Positions 30,733 to 42,034 of a stretch of DNA of 64,000 nt are shown here, piece by piece. Within the stretch, counting starts at the first letter, position 1. Every line of letters starts with the position of its first letter. The stretch lies in the NCBI GenBank assembly GCA_037178975.1, contig JASJZH010000005.1, positions 5,084,001 to 5,148,000 of the forward strand, in the 5' to 3' direction. Source of the DNA: Oscheius tipulae (lineage: Eukaryota; Nematoda; Chromadorea; Rhabditida; Rhabditidae). The position numbers and the translations under genes are program-made. Under the pieces are notes generated by a model. It was not told the DNA's origin. It saw only the letters and a list, made by a program, of their open reading frames with translations, and did not search any database.

Positions 30733-33165
30733 ATGGCCAGTTCGAAGCTGGACTCGTTGAGCAGGGAGGATCTCATCCGCTTCGCCAAAAAGCAGCTGAT
30801 TCATGGCAAAGAGACCAAGGAGGAGTTGACGAGACTGAAACAGAAACTCGTAAGTTATTTTCTTTGTTTGATACAACGGGCAGAACCACATGGGGACTGT
30901 AAGATTAGGAGGCAAAAAATAAGAGACTACAGAAGTACCGCAAGCCACAGTCATCTCTTTTCAGGAAGAATCCGAGCAGCTGACCAACACAGCCACAGAG
31001 AGGACATTCAACTTGGAGCAGGAAAACTCTCGTCTCGGACGTCGAGTGGAAGAGCTGGAGACGAAACAGTCATTTCTGTTCGAGACGAGCCAAGAAGAGT
31101 CGGACAAGCCCACAGCCGCTGAACTGGTCCTTCGCTCCAGAGTTACGGAACTAGAAGAGGACCTGAAACTGATCCCGACACTTAAAAACGAGGTAACATT
31201 TCATATCTTTTGAGACATATAGCCGTTATTATAGAACTCTTCCCTCTCCAATGAAATTGCGTCGCTTAAGGATGAAGTCCACAATCTAGCCTCAAAATTG
31301 GAAGACAAAGTAGCAGAACTGGCCGCCTTGAGAGACCAAAAGTCCACAGCTGACATGTTCTCCATGGAAATTGAGGACTACGATCGAAAAGTAAGTCATT
31401 TCTCTGTATTTTTCAACAGTCTTCTTTAGGTTCGAGCTTTGGAAAAGGACCTGGCTGCTGCCAAGCAGACAACAAAGAGTCTGGAGGCTGAACTGAGCAG
31501 TGTTCGTGGTCTGCTGGACGAAGCCCAAAAATCACAAACCACGGTGGACGACGATCGTCGAAAGTACCAGCAGGAGGCTCAAAAGTTACAGAACGAGCTC
31601 TGTGAGAGCCACATCGCCAGTTCGCAGCTGAAGACGGAGATCGGCGCCTTGAAAGAGCAGCTGAACGGACTAATGGAGGACCAGGGCAGTGAGAGGCTCG
31701 GATTGGGAAGGGAACTGGCTGCCAGCCAGCAGAGAACAGCAGCGTTAGTCCCTTCACTTTTTTTTTTGAAAAGAGACAAAGAGTTGGGACTCGAAACAAA
31801 AAAGGTTTTCAGTTTGGAAGAGGTGAGCGAGGCTCTGCGCGAAGAGAATCTCCGTCTTCGCGCGGACCACTCGTTCAATCAATCCAGAATAAAGGAACTC
31901 GAGCTGGAGTACGAGAATTTCAAGTCCCGTGCCAGATTCGTCCTCGAACAGAAGAAGACGACAGCTAGTGACGAGGAAGCAGCCGATAAGGCGAGAACGG
32001 ATGAACTGGAGGCGAGTCTGGCCGATCTGAAGACGGACAACGAGATGCTAAAACGCGAGCTGTCTTCCAAGCATGATGAACTGGAGCGATTCAAGGAGAG
32101 AACGACGATGGCTCTTACAGATCTGGAGACGAAGAGGAGAGAGACAGACGAGCTGCATTCTACGCTCAGCAACACGTAAGTATTCTTCCCTTTCTCCCTG
32201 TCTAATACTGTACCTACAGAATGGATGAGCTCCGTTCCTACCGCATCAAGTTTGAGAATGTCGTCTCTCAACTGACCGAAACCAGTCAGCGTCTGAGTGA
32301 ATCCGACAGTGAGAAGGCCCTGCTCCGTCAGGACATCATTAAAATGGAAGCCTTGCTCAAGTTCGAGAAGAATCGTCAGGAAGAGTCGCTGGAGGTTCTA
32401 AGCAGACAGCTAGCCGATGAACGACAGAGGAGAGAAGACCTCTCGAAGCAGTTGGATGAGTCCCGTCGTGAGCAGAGAACGGTCCGCGTGGCTCCAATTG
32501 CAGCTGTACAGCCTCAGATCAGGTGAGTAGGGGGTTTAGAAGACAGAAGCAGACAGACAACATTTGAATAATAACAGTCAGTTTTTCCAGTGAGTTCGAC
32601 TATCCAAACGAGCCGAGACGACCCTCTCCGGACAGTCTTCTCAATATGCCGACGCAGGAGGATCGCTCCTTGGAAGACGTCCTATTCGGCGAGGAGCATT
32701 TCAACGAGACGGTCAAGATCCCCTCACCCGAAAACATTTCGGAGCTTCTGAACGAGCTGGACCGTCTTCGCAAGCATTCTGAACACACGACATCCTTGCT
32801 GAATGAGAGCGAAGCTGCCAATGGACGTCTGATCGAGCAGAGCCGCTGTCTGAAGGAGGAAATACGTCGTCTGGAGAGGAATGAAGAGAGAAAAAGTCAC
32901 CTCGAGAACACGGAATACCTCAAGAACGTCATTGTAAAGGTAGCTTTTCAAACTTTTTCCTGTCTAACATTCTCCTTTTCAGTTCCTGACCCCGGAAAAG
33001 GTAGCTGCCGAGAAGTGCCAGCTGATCCCCATTCTGAACACGATGCTCCGTCTCAGCGACGACGAGATGCAGATTCTGCAGAGGGCTGCACAATACGATG
33101 CTTCTGGAGCTGGACAGAACCCGGCCTCTTGGGGAAGCTACTTCAAGTGGAGCGGAATGTCCTGA
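30733..33165 (+). CDS. GRIP-domain golgin (GCC1/GCC2-like)
   Basis: Coiled-coil tether of the trans-Golgi network, recruited by Arl1 or Rab GTPases through a C-terminal GRIP domain. Eight exons stay in frame: 30733-30849, 30965-31192, 31235-31390, 31430-31743, 31813-32175, 32220-32522, 32591-32939, 32983-33165 (670 aa). Residues about 10-580 are nearly continuous Glu/Lys/Leu heptads. The GRIP domain (about 600-645) reads NTEYLKNVIVKF...CQLIPILNTMLRLS; its Tyr corresponds to the Arl1-contact residue. The C-terminus SWGSYFKWSGMS resembles the tail of GCC-type golgins. The 69-nt intron 31744-31812 keeps the frame whether or not it is removed; removal gives the better coiled coil. AATAAA at 33263. 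A TTTCAG 32 nt before the ATG may be a trans-splice site. Confidence 0.85.
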
Positions 33166-33268
33166 TCTCTTTCTCCGTGAAGAAGAATCTACTTTTTCGA
33201 TGATACAAGTTCCTGGGGGTCATTCAACTGTGATTCAGTTTCTGGTGTGTATATACAGTCCAAATAAA

Positions 33269-34504
33269 ATATATGTTTTTCCTTTTTTGTCCCTTTTGTC
33301 TCTAGTTTCCTAATTTTTGTTTGGTTGATGTTCTTATCTAATCTGAGTTCGTGGAAATCACTGGGTTCCATGGTCTGCTAAGAACAGGACGTAACAAACG
33401 CGCACGCAAACACGGAATACTGATATCCGATGGATCGTTATTATTAACATGGAAATGGGTTTATTGTCATAGGAACAGCAGAGCTATTTAGAACAGTTCC
33501 GGACCAGAACCTGATAGTGAAGCGGTTTCCATTGAATGAAACTTCATTGTGACCCTGGATAGGATGAGTGTTCTTACACGGTCATAATTCCAAACTAATT
33601 CGAAAATAATACGCTTAATCGGCTGCGGAAGTTGGCTGTCGAAAATTTGAAGAGATAATAGAACAGTCATTTGTATCGCAATCCAGACTATAGTCTTATT
33701 GGCTATGGTGCAATAGTTTATAGAAGATAAGGTGGAACAAGTTTACATATGGACCTAAGCTAGATGAAGGGTAGACTTCTTGCATAATGGAATGACGTGA
33801 TAAAGCCAAGTCGGTCGGGCGACTAGTCTAGCCGGTCTAGTAGCTCTAGTCACTGAAAAAAGGTAGGTTAAAACTCGGTTGTGAAGCAAAAACAATTTGA
33901 ATCTCACTACTACTAAGGTACAATGGTGTCTGTCTGTTTATTTGTCCGTGAACACGAAACAAAAGCTGTCAAGTCATGTAATGTTAAGAGGACAAGGACA
34001 GTTGACCTTTGTGGGAAATGTCGGGACTTCTTGGAGAAGCGACGCAACCGCCTATTTTTAAAACAAAATCAAAACAAAAGTCGTCGTGGTTTATATCTCC
34101 AGAGAAGGATTTGTTTTACAGATTGATTGGAAGTGGATTTCAAAACTATCTCGCGCATTTTCTACAACTCTTTAGAACCTCTCAGACTTCACACTTTACT
34201 TGTGAAACTTCCGACAGCTTATCTCTGCTACCTGACTGTGCTTTCTGCAGCTCTTTGTTCACCGACGCGGTAAATCTTCCTTGTTTATCGAGGCCTTTAC
34301 GCCCACTTTCACCCACAGTCATTGAGAAGCTAAAGGCTCATTATCAGTTTAATGGCATCATTTTCTCCTATATAAGGAGCTCGTTCAGAGTACTGTTTGT
34401 CTCACCAGAGGTGTTGCTCGAATCTCTACCGCATTACTTTCTTTGCCTTATTTTAGCTTAAAAATTCTGTTCAGGTGAATTCTACCACAGCCCTCCCTTT
34501 CAAG
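33269..34504. other. Intergenic, no gene seen
   Basis: Only unstructured short ORFs. The last part (34450-34504), with a TGTTCAG 28 nt before the next ATG, is likely the promoter or trans-splice region of the secreted VWD protein. Confidence 0.4.
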
Positions 34505-37500
34505 ATGAGAGGTCTTCTACTTTTCAGTCTTTTCCTGTCAACAGCCTACGCACAGTGGTAGTCAAGTTCAGAAACAGAGAGCCTTATTCATTTCAGGGAA
34601 CAATGTGATGGATACGACTGTCTGACGAAAGAAGAGCTAATCGCCGAGTTGAAAAGAGCTCAAGCGATGAGAAAAGAGTACTTTGCATCGATGACCAGTA
34701 CTGCTACCAAATCAAAACGCCCTTCAATGCTCGATGTCTTCGACGAATCGACGACCTGGGCCGATGTCACAGGAACACCCGCATCTGTTCAAAACCAGTG
34801 TAACATCTGTAGCGATCCGAGTGTCTGCCTGAATGGAGGAACTTGTCAAGTTGATCCAACCAATCCTTGGGGAAACTACATGTGAGTTATTTAATATTTA
34901 TACAGGCTTCATTTTTTCTAGAGTCTCTAAATATATCTTTCAGCTGCGACTGTCCCGGCAACTACACAGGAACACATTGTGAGACCTTGGTCAAATGTGA
35001 AGCCAACACTTGTGGAACCAATACCACCTGCTCCGTCTCCAATCACCAGACCAACTGTGTCTGTCTCCCAGGATACTCCGGTGATCCGGTCAAGGGTTGT
35101 ACTGCCAGAACCCGAAGCTCTTGCACATTTGGAGACCCTCACTACACAACCTTTGACGGATTAGGCTACGACTATCAAGGAACCTGTCCTCTGGTTTTTG
35201 CTCAACCCTGTACCACCTTGGGCGGCGGTTATGACGACTTTTCGGTGGTTCACAAGAACGAGTTGATCTACCCCACAGCACAGTAAGCTTAGAAATATTG
35301 AGTCAAATTACAGTAACTCAGCTTGTCTGCTCCGGCCGAGGTCGACATCGTCATGTTCGGGCAACAGATTCATTTCGACCGAATCAGCGGATCTATGTAC
35401 TTTAACCAGGTTCGAGTTGCACTGCCGTTCCATTGGCCCTCTTCAAGCGATCCTAAGATCACTTTGAGCTTGAATGGAGTCACATTGACGGCTGCTTCGA
35501 GTCAGCTCGTCACAGTCACTTTGACCAGGAATTCTTATCCAACTCTTTGTGTTGAAGTAAGGGAGAGCTACAGACTGAAAGATAGACTGTTTTAGGTTCC
35601 TGACATTCCTGTGTTCCGCGGAAACGCTCTCTGCGGGTTGGCTGGAAACATTGACAACAACTACCACGATGACATTATCTGCAGGTAAGTGTCTTCGGCG
35701 AAGAGGAAGAAATTGTAGTCCGTTCTCTAATACGTCCTTTTTAATTTTTCTTAACAAATCTCCGACCTAGTCTCTGACCCAAGCACAGTCTAGTTTGAAA
35801 TTACAGAAACGGCTCCATCTTCCCAATCACACAATCGTCAAACAACCCAATTGCCAGTCAAGCCCACGATTTCAACGTCTGTCTCGACAGCTGGATTGTA
35901 CCCGAGTTCTTCTACACCTCCACCTCCAGTGTCTGTGCCCCGGGTGCTCTTATGGGTAACGTAACCAGCTGTGTACGTATCTTTCTCGGGTCCCCAAAAA
36001 CCCCTGATTCCAGCCAATTCCTCCGGCCCAAGCCAAATGTCAGCCGTTGGCTGATGCTATGATCGGAGAGGGTGTTTTTGGCCAATGTCAAGGAATGGGC
36101 AACGAAACGATCCAGAGACTCTACGATGCATGTGTCTTCGATCTCTGCTATCAAAGCAGTCTCCAGTGCTCGACCTACACCAACTTTGTCGAGATTTGCC
36201 AGCAAATGCTACCGGGTATACGACTTTTTTCTTATATATGATCGTGATCACTTCCAGATACTGACCTTGGACCGTGGAGACAGAACACGAGCTGTATCAA
36301 GCAATGTGGCCCAAACTCTGAATATTCTTCTTGTACTTCAGCTTGCCCTGCTACTTGTGCTCAACACGATGCTCCCAGTACGTGCAACCAAGGTCGGTGT
36401 TACTTTGCAAAAAATCCTGAAACCAACATTTCAGGCTGTGTCGACGGCTGTGAATGTGACTACGGCTTCGTTGCCGACAACACAGTCACAAGTCGTCTCA
36501 GCTGCATTCGTATCCAAGACTGCGGATGTGAGGATCCGAACGGAAATATCCACTCGGCTGACCAGCCATGGCTCGACGACGACTGTACTCTGGCCGCCAT
36601 CTGTCAGAATGGAACTTACTTCAATGAGACTGTCTCTTGTGGAACTTATGCTACTTGTGGTTCCGACTCGAACCACAACATGGCATGTCAATGTGAGCCG
36701 GGCTTCACTGGGAATGGCTTTAATTGCGAGGATATCAACGAATGTAATGACCCAAATAGTTGTGGGGCAGGACAAGGACTTGGTAGCTGTCAGAATACGA
36801 TTGGGTCGTACAACTGTACCTGTAACATGTACCAATTGGGAAGAGACTGTCAGGACTTCATGCCAAAGAGATCGTGTGCTGATCTCGTCCGATATTGGAA
36901 CAAGACGGAGGACGGAGTTTACAATTTGGAACTTCCGGACTGGTCAAGCAACAGCAGTGGCTGGTTCTTCGATGTCTACTGTGACATGACTACTGGTCAG
37001 TGATAAGCATTCATGCAGTGATGCGTTTACAGATAACGGCGGCTGGACTCTGATGTCCCACGACTCTGGCAATATGATGAGCAATAAGACCTTCTTCGAC
37101 TACCAACAAGGCTTCGGCTTCCCATCCGACCAAAACGTCTGGCTTGGTCTGGAAGCCATCACGGCCATGACCAACGACTTCCCAACAAAACTACGTCTCG
37201 AAATCTTCCGCTGTTACCCACCCACTGGCTACGACAACATGACAGAATGTACCTACCCCAGTTTCACGGTTCTAGGAGCTGAAGAAGGCTACGCCGTCCA
37301 AATTCCCGAGTACTGTTCGGGAACAGAGACCGACACCTACAGCATGTTCACTCGAGGAACTGACGGCTGGGTCGATTGGTGTATCGGAAGCAGCTGTCTC
37401 ACAGCTACCGGTCCAGCCTTCTCCACCGATAATGTCTGTTCAGAGACTGCGAATGACGTCGGATTTTGGTATAATATGGCTCCGAAGGCTCAGTGTGGAT

Positions 37501-37677
37501 CTGCTAACCTCAATGGAGTGAGTTATTGCCTGTGAAATTGTACAAGCTGCCCTTCAGAACCGTTTCGCCTGTGACAATGCTCCTCTGATCACCAGTACAG
37601 ATGTTCTGAAGTGGTACAGAAACACGCTGGGAGATGTCTGGATGTATCTTCGACCAGCAAACTTCCCCAACTATTGA
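34505..37677 (+). CDS. Secreted EGF / VWD / C8 / TIL / fibrinogen-like protein
   Basis: Ten exons stay in frame: 34505-34557, 34597-34881, 34944-35282, 35322-35556, 35596-35684, 35807-35972, 36014-36215, 36258-36995, 37033-37517, 37558-37677 (903 aa). Signal peptide MRGLLLFSLFLSTAYAQW. Then a helical stretch, EGF modules (CNICSDPSVCLNGG, CDCPGNYTGTHC), a VWD domain starting CTFGDPHYTTFDG, a C8-like cysteine cluster (about 440-530), a TIL domain (CGPNSEYSSCTSACPATC), two EGF modules including DINECNDPNSCG (calcium-binding type), and a C-terminal fibrinogen-like domain starting DNGGWTLM. This order is that of the nematode T01D3 family of secreted proteins. Many Asn-X-Ser/Thr sites. Likely an extracellular or gut-lumen protein; its exact role is not known to me. 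AATAAA at 37689. Confidence 0.88.
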
Positions 37678-37948
37678 GAGACACTTTTAATAAACACAGC
37701 AACTAATTTACGCCTGTCCATTCTCCTCAATCCACTGCTCGTACATTAATTACACCCCATAAAAAGTCCTGTTTAACACAACCAAAAAAGCGTAGCGAAA
37801 TCTGGAACTTTCTTGAAAACATCAAGAGACGGGCCGTTTAAAATTCTGAACATACTAGGGTAAACGACGTTCATTAAGCGTGAGAAGTTATCAAATAAAG
37901 GAATAAGCTATACCAATCTATCTAGCATGTTTTTCTACGCAAGAAAGG

Positions 37949-39936
37949 CTAACTGAGATCGTCCGTGTCGTCGGCAAGAACCTCGGCCTCGGTCAAAAGC
38001 CTAGGGAGGCCGAATTGAGACGACGATTTTTCAACAGCAGGCAGGACTTTCGGCTTCCAAATCTAAATTAACATTTGCTAAAGCTGAAGGAAAAAGGAAA
38101 CCTGTGGCACTTCGCTGGTAGGAAGGATTTCTTCCCGCGTATTTAGCACATCCTCGGCAACCGATGTTACCTCGAGGATCGTGATGAGAGTCTCCCTAGC
38201 AGAGACGAAGCTGTCAAGGTCGGTCTCACTTTGCTGAAAATGGGTCGTTTTGAATGGGAATGGGGGTAGATCTTAGTTATGCCTCCACCAATGTCAGTTG
38301 AGACCCCCACCGATAAAGCCCCCCACCCCTGCCGTTTTACCCCCCACTTATGTCAGTTTGTTCCCCCACCCTTGCACGATGTTTACAATGGCGAGAGTAA
38401 TTCGAATTTTCCAAACTTTCAGTTTTCCATTTTTCTCTCTTCTTCTGCCTTCCTGCTCATTATTTTTCAAGTTCTTTTTTGTTGAAAGAAAGCAGAAAAC
38501 ATTCCGATAACCTATTTAGTCATTTCATGAAAAGAAGACAAAAAAAAATGATCAGGTTAGTCCATTTTTAAACCCATAAAAATTGGACATCCCTTGCCTT
38601 TCTTTTTTCTTACTTTTCTTGCCTTTTTAGTGTTTTCTTTCCTAAAATGCTTAGGCTTAGTGCCGCTAGGGAAAGCAAACTGAAACGGGAAATCCCCAAT
38701 TTTGGGGACTAATAAAAATTGAAGGTCAATTTCGAAAAGTGGGGGGCATAACTAAGATGGGTGGGGGGCAAAATCTTTGGGGGGGCTTTACTGAATTTTG
38801 TGGGGGGCATATCTAAGATTTGTCCGGGTTTCGCATTTATACCCCCCCCACTTGCCACAGTGGGGGGCATATCTTGGATGCCAACATCGTAGATATGCCC
38901 CCCACCTGTCAGTCGAGTCCCCCACCAAAAACGAGGGTAGTGGGGGGCTTAACTGACAAAAGTGGGGGGTGATTCTGAAAACTTTCCAAAAGGTGGGGGG
39001 CGAAACTTTTTTGTGGAGGGCAAAACTGGGGTGGGGGGCATAACTGCGATTTCCCCTGGGAATGGATTAAATATGGAAATATTGCGAACAGTATGATTCT
39101 AGCACGCAATCTCCAGACTATCATCAGGCAAAAATAAATGAAAGTAAAATAACCTTTGTACTAAAGTCTCTGAGGAGTTGGTCCATTATGTTGGGACCAT
39201 GGTCGATGAGCATCTCGGCCGAGTTTTCCTCGATCCGGTAGGATAGCTCGGCCAAACGCCTGATTACGCTTGAAGCTCCCTCGCCATGTTCTTGCGTCTG
39301 CTTGCCGAAATCCTCCTCCATTTGGGCCTTCTTGTACGGGGGCTCGACAATCTCTTTTTGATCATTGTTGTTCTGAAAAGGTTTATTTTGAATACGAACA
39401 AACGGTCTCGCCAAGTATACTGTAAACTGGCAGTATTGCCACTACCAAATAATTATCGAAACTAAAATTCCAACCTCGAAAAACCACAAAGTTTGATGTT
39501 TTGCACAGATCCTTCGATTGTTTTACAAACAACGCTTCTACCAACTGCGACCGACAAACAAGTATTCTTCAAGCTGCGCAGTCTCAAAAAAATCTGTAAC
39601 AAACCTCTGTTTCCCCGATCTTTCCGCGTCCTTCTGGCTGTATCGGCTCTGACTTCGCCCAAACGCTCTCCAGAAAGCCGTTCGGCAGCTCAAAATCCAT
39701 CTCCTCGAAAAACTCGAGATTCCGAGGACGGAGCAGACATTCGGCAGGGGGGACAAGGAACATGATATCCGGTGGCTAAAAAATTTTCAGAATATTTCCA
39801 GGCTTCCAGATGGAAAAAAATCGTCAAAACGGACCAGCTGAAACTCTTCCTCTTTGAGATTCCTTTCGATTTGACGAAGAGCTCTTTCCAGCTGATATTC
39901 GACTTCGAGGCGTGCGGTTATCCGTTTTGACGGCAT
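37949..39936 (-). CDS. Unrecognised protein, about 240 aa, with a G-rich intron
   Basis: Exon 1 (about 39838-39936) encodes MPSKRITARLEVEYQLER. The next (39605-39775) encodes PPDIMFLVPPAECLL and FFEEMDFELPNGF, and the one at 39154-39372 NNNDQKEIVEPPYKKAQ and RRLAELSYRIEENSAE. Then come 38104-38233 (SARETLITILEVTSVAE) and the last exon 37949-38060, ending LADDTDDLS. All joins are in frame by inspection. Acidic, helical, no signal peptide or membrane segment. I do not recognise it. A small nuclear or kinetochore-type subunit would fit the composition, but that is a guess. Confidence 0.65.
38270..39060. repeat. C-rich/G-rich repeat block inside an intron
   Basis: The 920-bp intron 38234-39153 holds many copies of a ccccccac-type unit on its left side (38300-38380) and its complement gtggggggca on its right side (38738-39050). 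Spacers are similar: ttatgtcagt on the left and cataactaagat, ttaactgacaa on the right. This makes it a loose inverted repeat and gives at least four runs of six or more G on the plus strand at 38740-38810. Confidence 0.8.
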
Positions 39937-40252
39937 TTTGTAACTGAAAACTGGAAAATTCAGTACAGAAGTGCATATTCTAAAGAGACTACAACGCTCT
40001 GAAGAACGTATTTCGAGGAAGGAATATCATGTTGTAAGTTCAAATGATTGGAGCACAAAAATCTGGAGCTGTGAGCCGACTAATCATGGAGAATGATAGT
40101 ATACGAGGACAGTCGAACAACGCCATGCAATGAGTTTAGAAGCGTCTGAAAACATATTTGATGTAGAAGCACGAAGAAAACGTGACAACACAGATATACA
40201 GGTTATATTAGTTCTTTATCGATTTATTTGAGTAAAAAAGTATATAAAAAGA

Positions 40253-40640
40253 TTACTGTTGAATTTCCCTATTGCGCAGGATGCATCTTCCGAGCTGCCA
40301 GAACAGTTGACAAGCTTCCATCATTTTTGTACAGCGCAAAGGTAGTTTGACCACCTTCGTAATCGTGCAGTTGATGGGTGAAGTGTTACTGTATGTAGCG
40401 AACTGAATGCGCAGGGATTCAAACTGCACTTTATCCATTCTAGCTACAGGTAATGCTTTGTCGCTGTTCTGCCTCCTTGTCCGACTAAAATAATTCGATC
40501 CATGTTTACTGCAAACAAAAAAGCTCGCCCAAAAAACAGTATACAAAAATGTACCTCATAAACAGTCGCTTTATCCATTTCTCTATCTGTTTCATCATGA
40601 GCACGGCTCTTTTTCGTTCTCATCTCCGCGCAAGAAACTA
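40253..40640 (-). CDS. Small unrecognised gene
   Basis: Minus-strand exon 40253-40507 encodes SNYFSRTRRQNSDKALP and KMMEACQLFWQLGRCILR, and stops at 40253. An AATAAA follows on that strand at about 40222. A likely first exon (40556-40622, MRTKKSRAHDETDREMDK) precedes an intron ending TTTGCAG, but the phases do not match, so the true first exon is open. An internal Met would give about 60 aa. Basic and Cys-containing; no family recognised. Confidence 0.45.
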
Positions 40641-41523
40641 GCGAACGAAGACTAATCCTTCCGCGTGAGGATGTTCCCTTCTACTCGTAATTTGCATTAG
40701 TTTTTACTGGACAACCAGAGTCTGCCGTCCAATTTCACCCCTCCGGATTACGAGTTCGTTTTCTCAATAAGGCTCGCCCCGTTTCCTTCTTATTGCCTGC
40801 CATTAACATCTACGAACACCTATGATACCCTCTGAGCAACCTTTCCTTTCAGTTTTAATCTTGAGGCCACAGCTGGTCGAGCCAGTTTTTCCCAAAACAT
40901 CAAAAGAGGGGTTTATTGTATACTTATGAAGCTTACCGCACAACGTTCTCGGGAGTTTTGAGATGGGAAACAGCAAAAACCAGGGTGATAAATACTGGGT
41001 ATTTGTTTATGGGCGCTCTGATGAGATACGTTTTTTCTTTCGATGCTCGAGTAATTCAATATTTTTTACAGAATAACATACGCTTCTGTCTGTTTCTTTG
41101 TCAGTCAGTCTTCCATATTTATTTGTTTTTTTTGACACGATTCCAAGATCCGTCTTGAATTTCCATCAGAGCTCCAATGTGTTCCTCATGTCTCCCGTGC
41201 TGCTTTGATTGACGCGAATGACAGGGCATATGAGCGTATCAAATGGCCATTCGGCTGTTCCGTTCTCTGGAGAGAGACCACGAAATCGCCGGGGGTAGTT
41301 ATTATGTGATACTTTTCTTTTTGGCGGTTCCTCTCTTGTCAGTCTCAAGATCTTATTAGAAGATGTATGTGGGACATGGCCCTGCGGCTAGATTGAGGTT
41401 GTCACCAGGACGAAGCACTCTCTCGAAGAAAGAGTCAAATAGGAAAGAGAACGGCAGACAGAGATCGGGAGAACGACGAGTCCCCGATTAGGAAGAGAGT
41501 GATGGGTTTCTGGGAAGTTTCTA

Positions 41524-41780
41524 ATGGAAAGTTACAATATATGCAAAAGGGCTAGTGACATGAGGACGGGTTCGAGCCTTGGTCAAAGAACTAGTATGGC
41601 GTGGCAAAGACACAATATGACAGTCAGTCTGATGGATGAAGTAACAGAAGTACTGGATGCACTGGTACAGAGGGGCAACGATCCCGCAAGACACAAAACA
41701 GCTCGTAAGATAGAATACACGGTCAAAGGCATCGAGGTCGTTCTCTCAGACAACTTCCAAATGCTGGTACTGCTCGTCTC
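41524..41780 (+). CDS. ORF of uncertain status
   Basis: The open frame has protein-like composition in its first 80 codons (MTVSLMDEVTEVLDALVQ, KIEYTVKGIEVVLSDNFQ), then turns low-complexity after a GTACTG that could be a donor at about 41767. No continuation was found before the channel gene at 42035. It may be an isolated exon of a decayed gene. Confidence 0.3.
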
Positions 41781-42034
41781 TCCTCCAATATCTTTGATTA
41801 ATTTCTATACTTACCTCAAAAAAACACATAAAATTTTCGTTCATCCGCTGCCTAAGATTTTCGAGTCATCCCAATTCTCGTTCGATCCCATCCACGTAAT
41901 TACCAGTCTATCACCGTGTTGCAACAGCCCGAGAGGAGGCAAGACGTCTTGACCACGCCCTCCTAAGACACCTCAGGCTTTGCCTCTATTGCTCCCACCG
42001 TCTCTCTTCATCTAGTAGATCCATATTTCAGATA

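Noticed and set aside
33923..34461. Overlapping plus-strand ORFs of 67 and 150 codons
   Set aside because: No splice-compatible continuation, no recognisable domain and low-complexity composition; treated as intergenic.
36431..36989. Long ORFs in other frames across the EGF/TIL exon
   Set aside because: Shadows of the cysteine-rich coding exon, which stays in frame through ten exons.
41525..41600. B-box-like ggttcgagcc suggesting a tRNA
   Set aside because: No acceptor, D or anticodon stems can be drawn around it.
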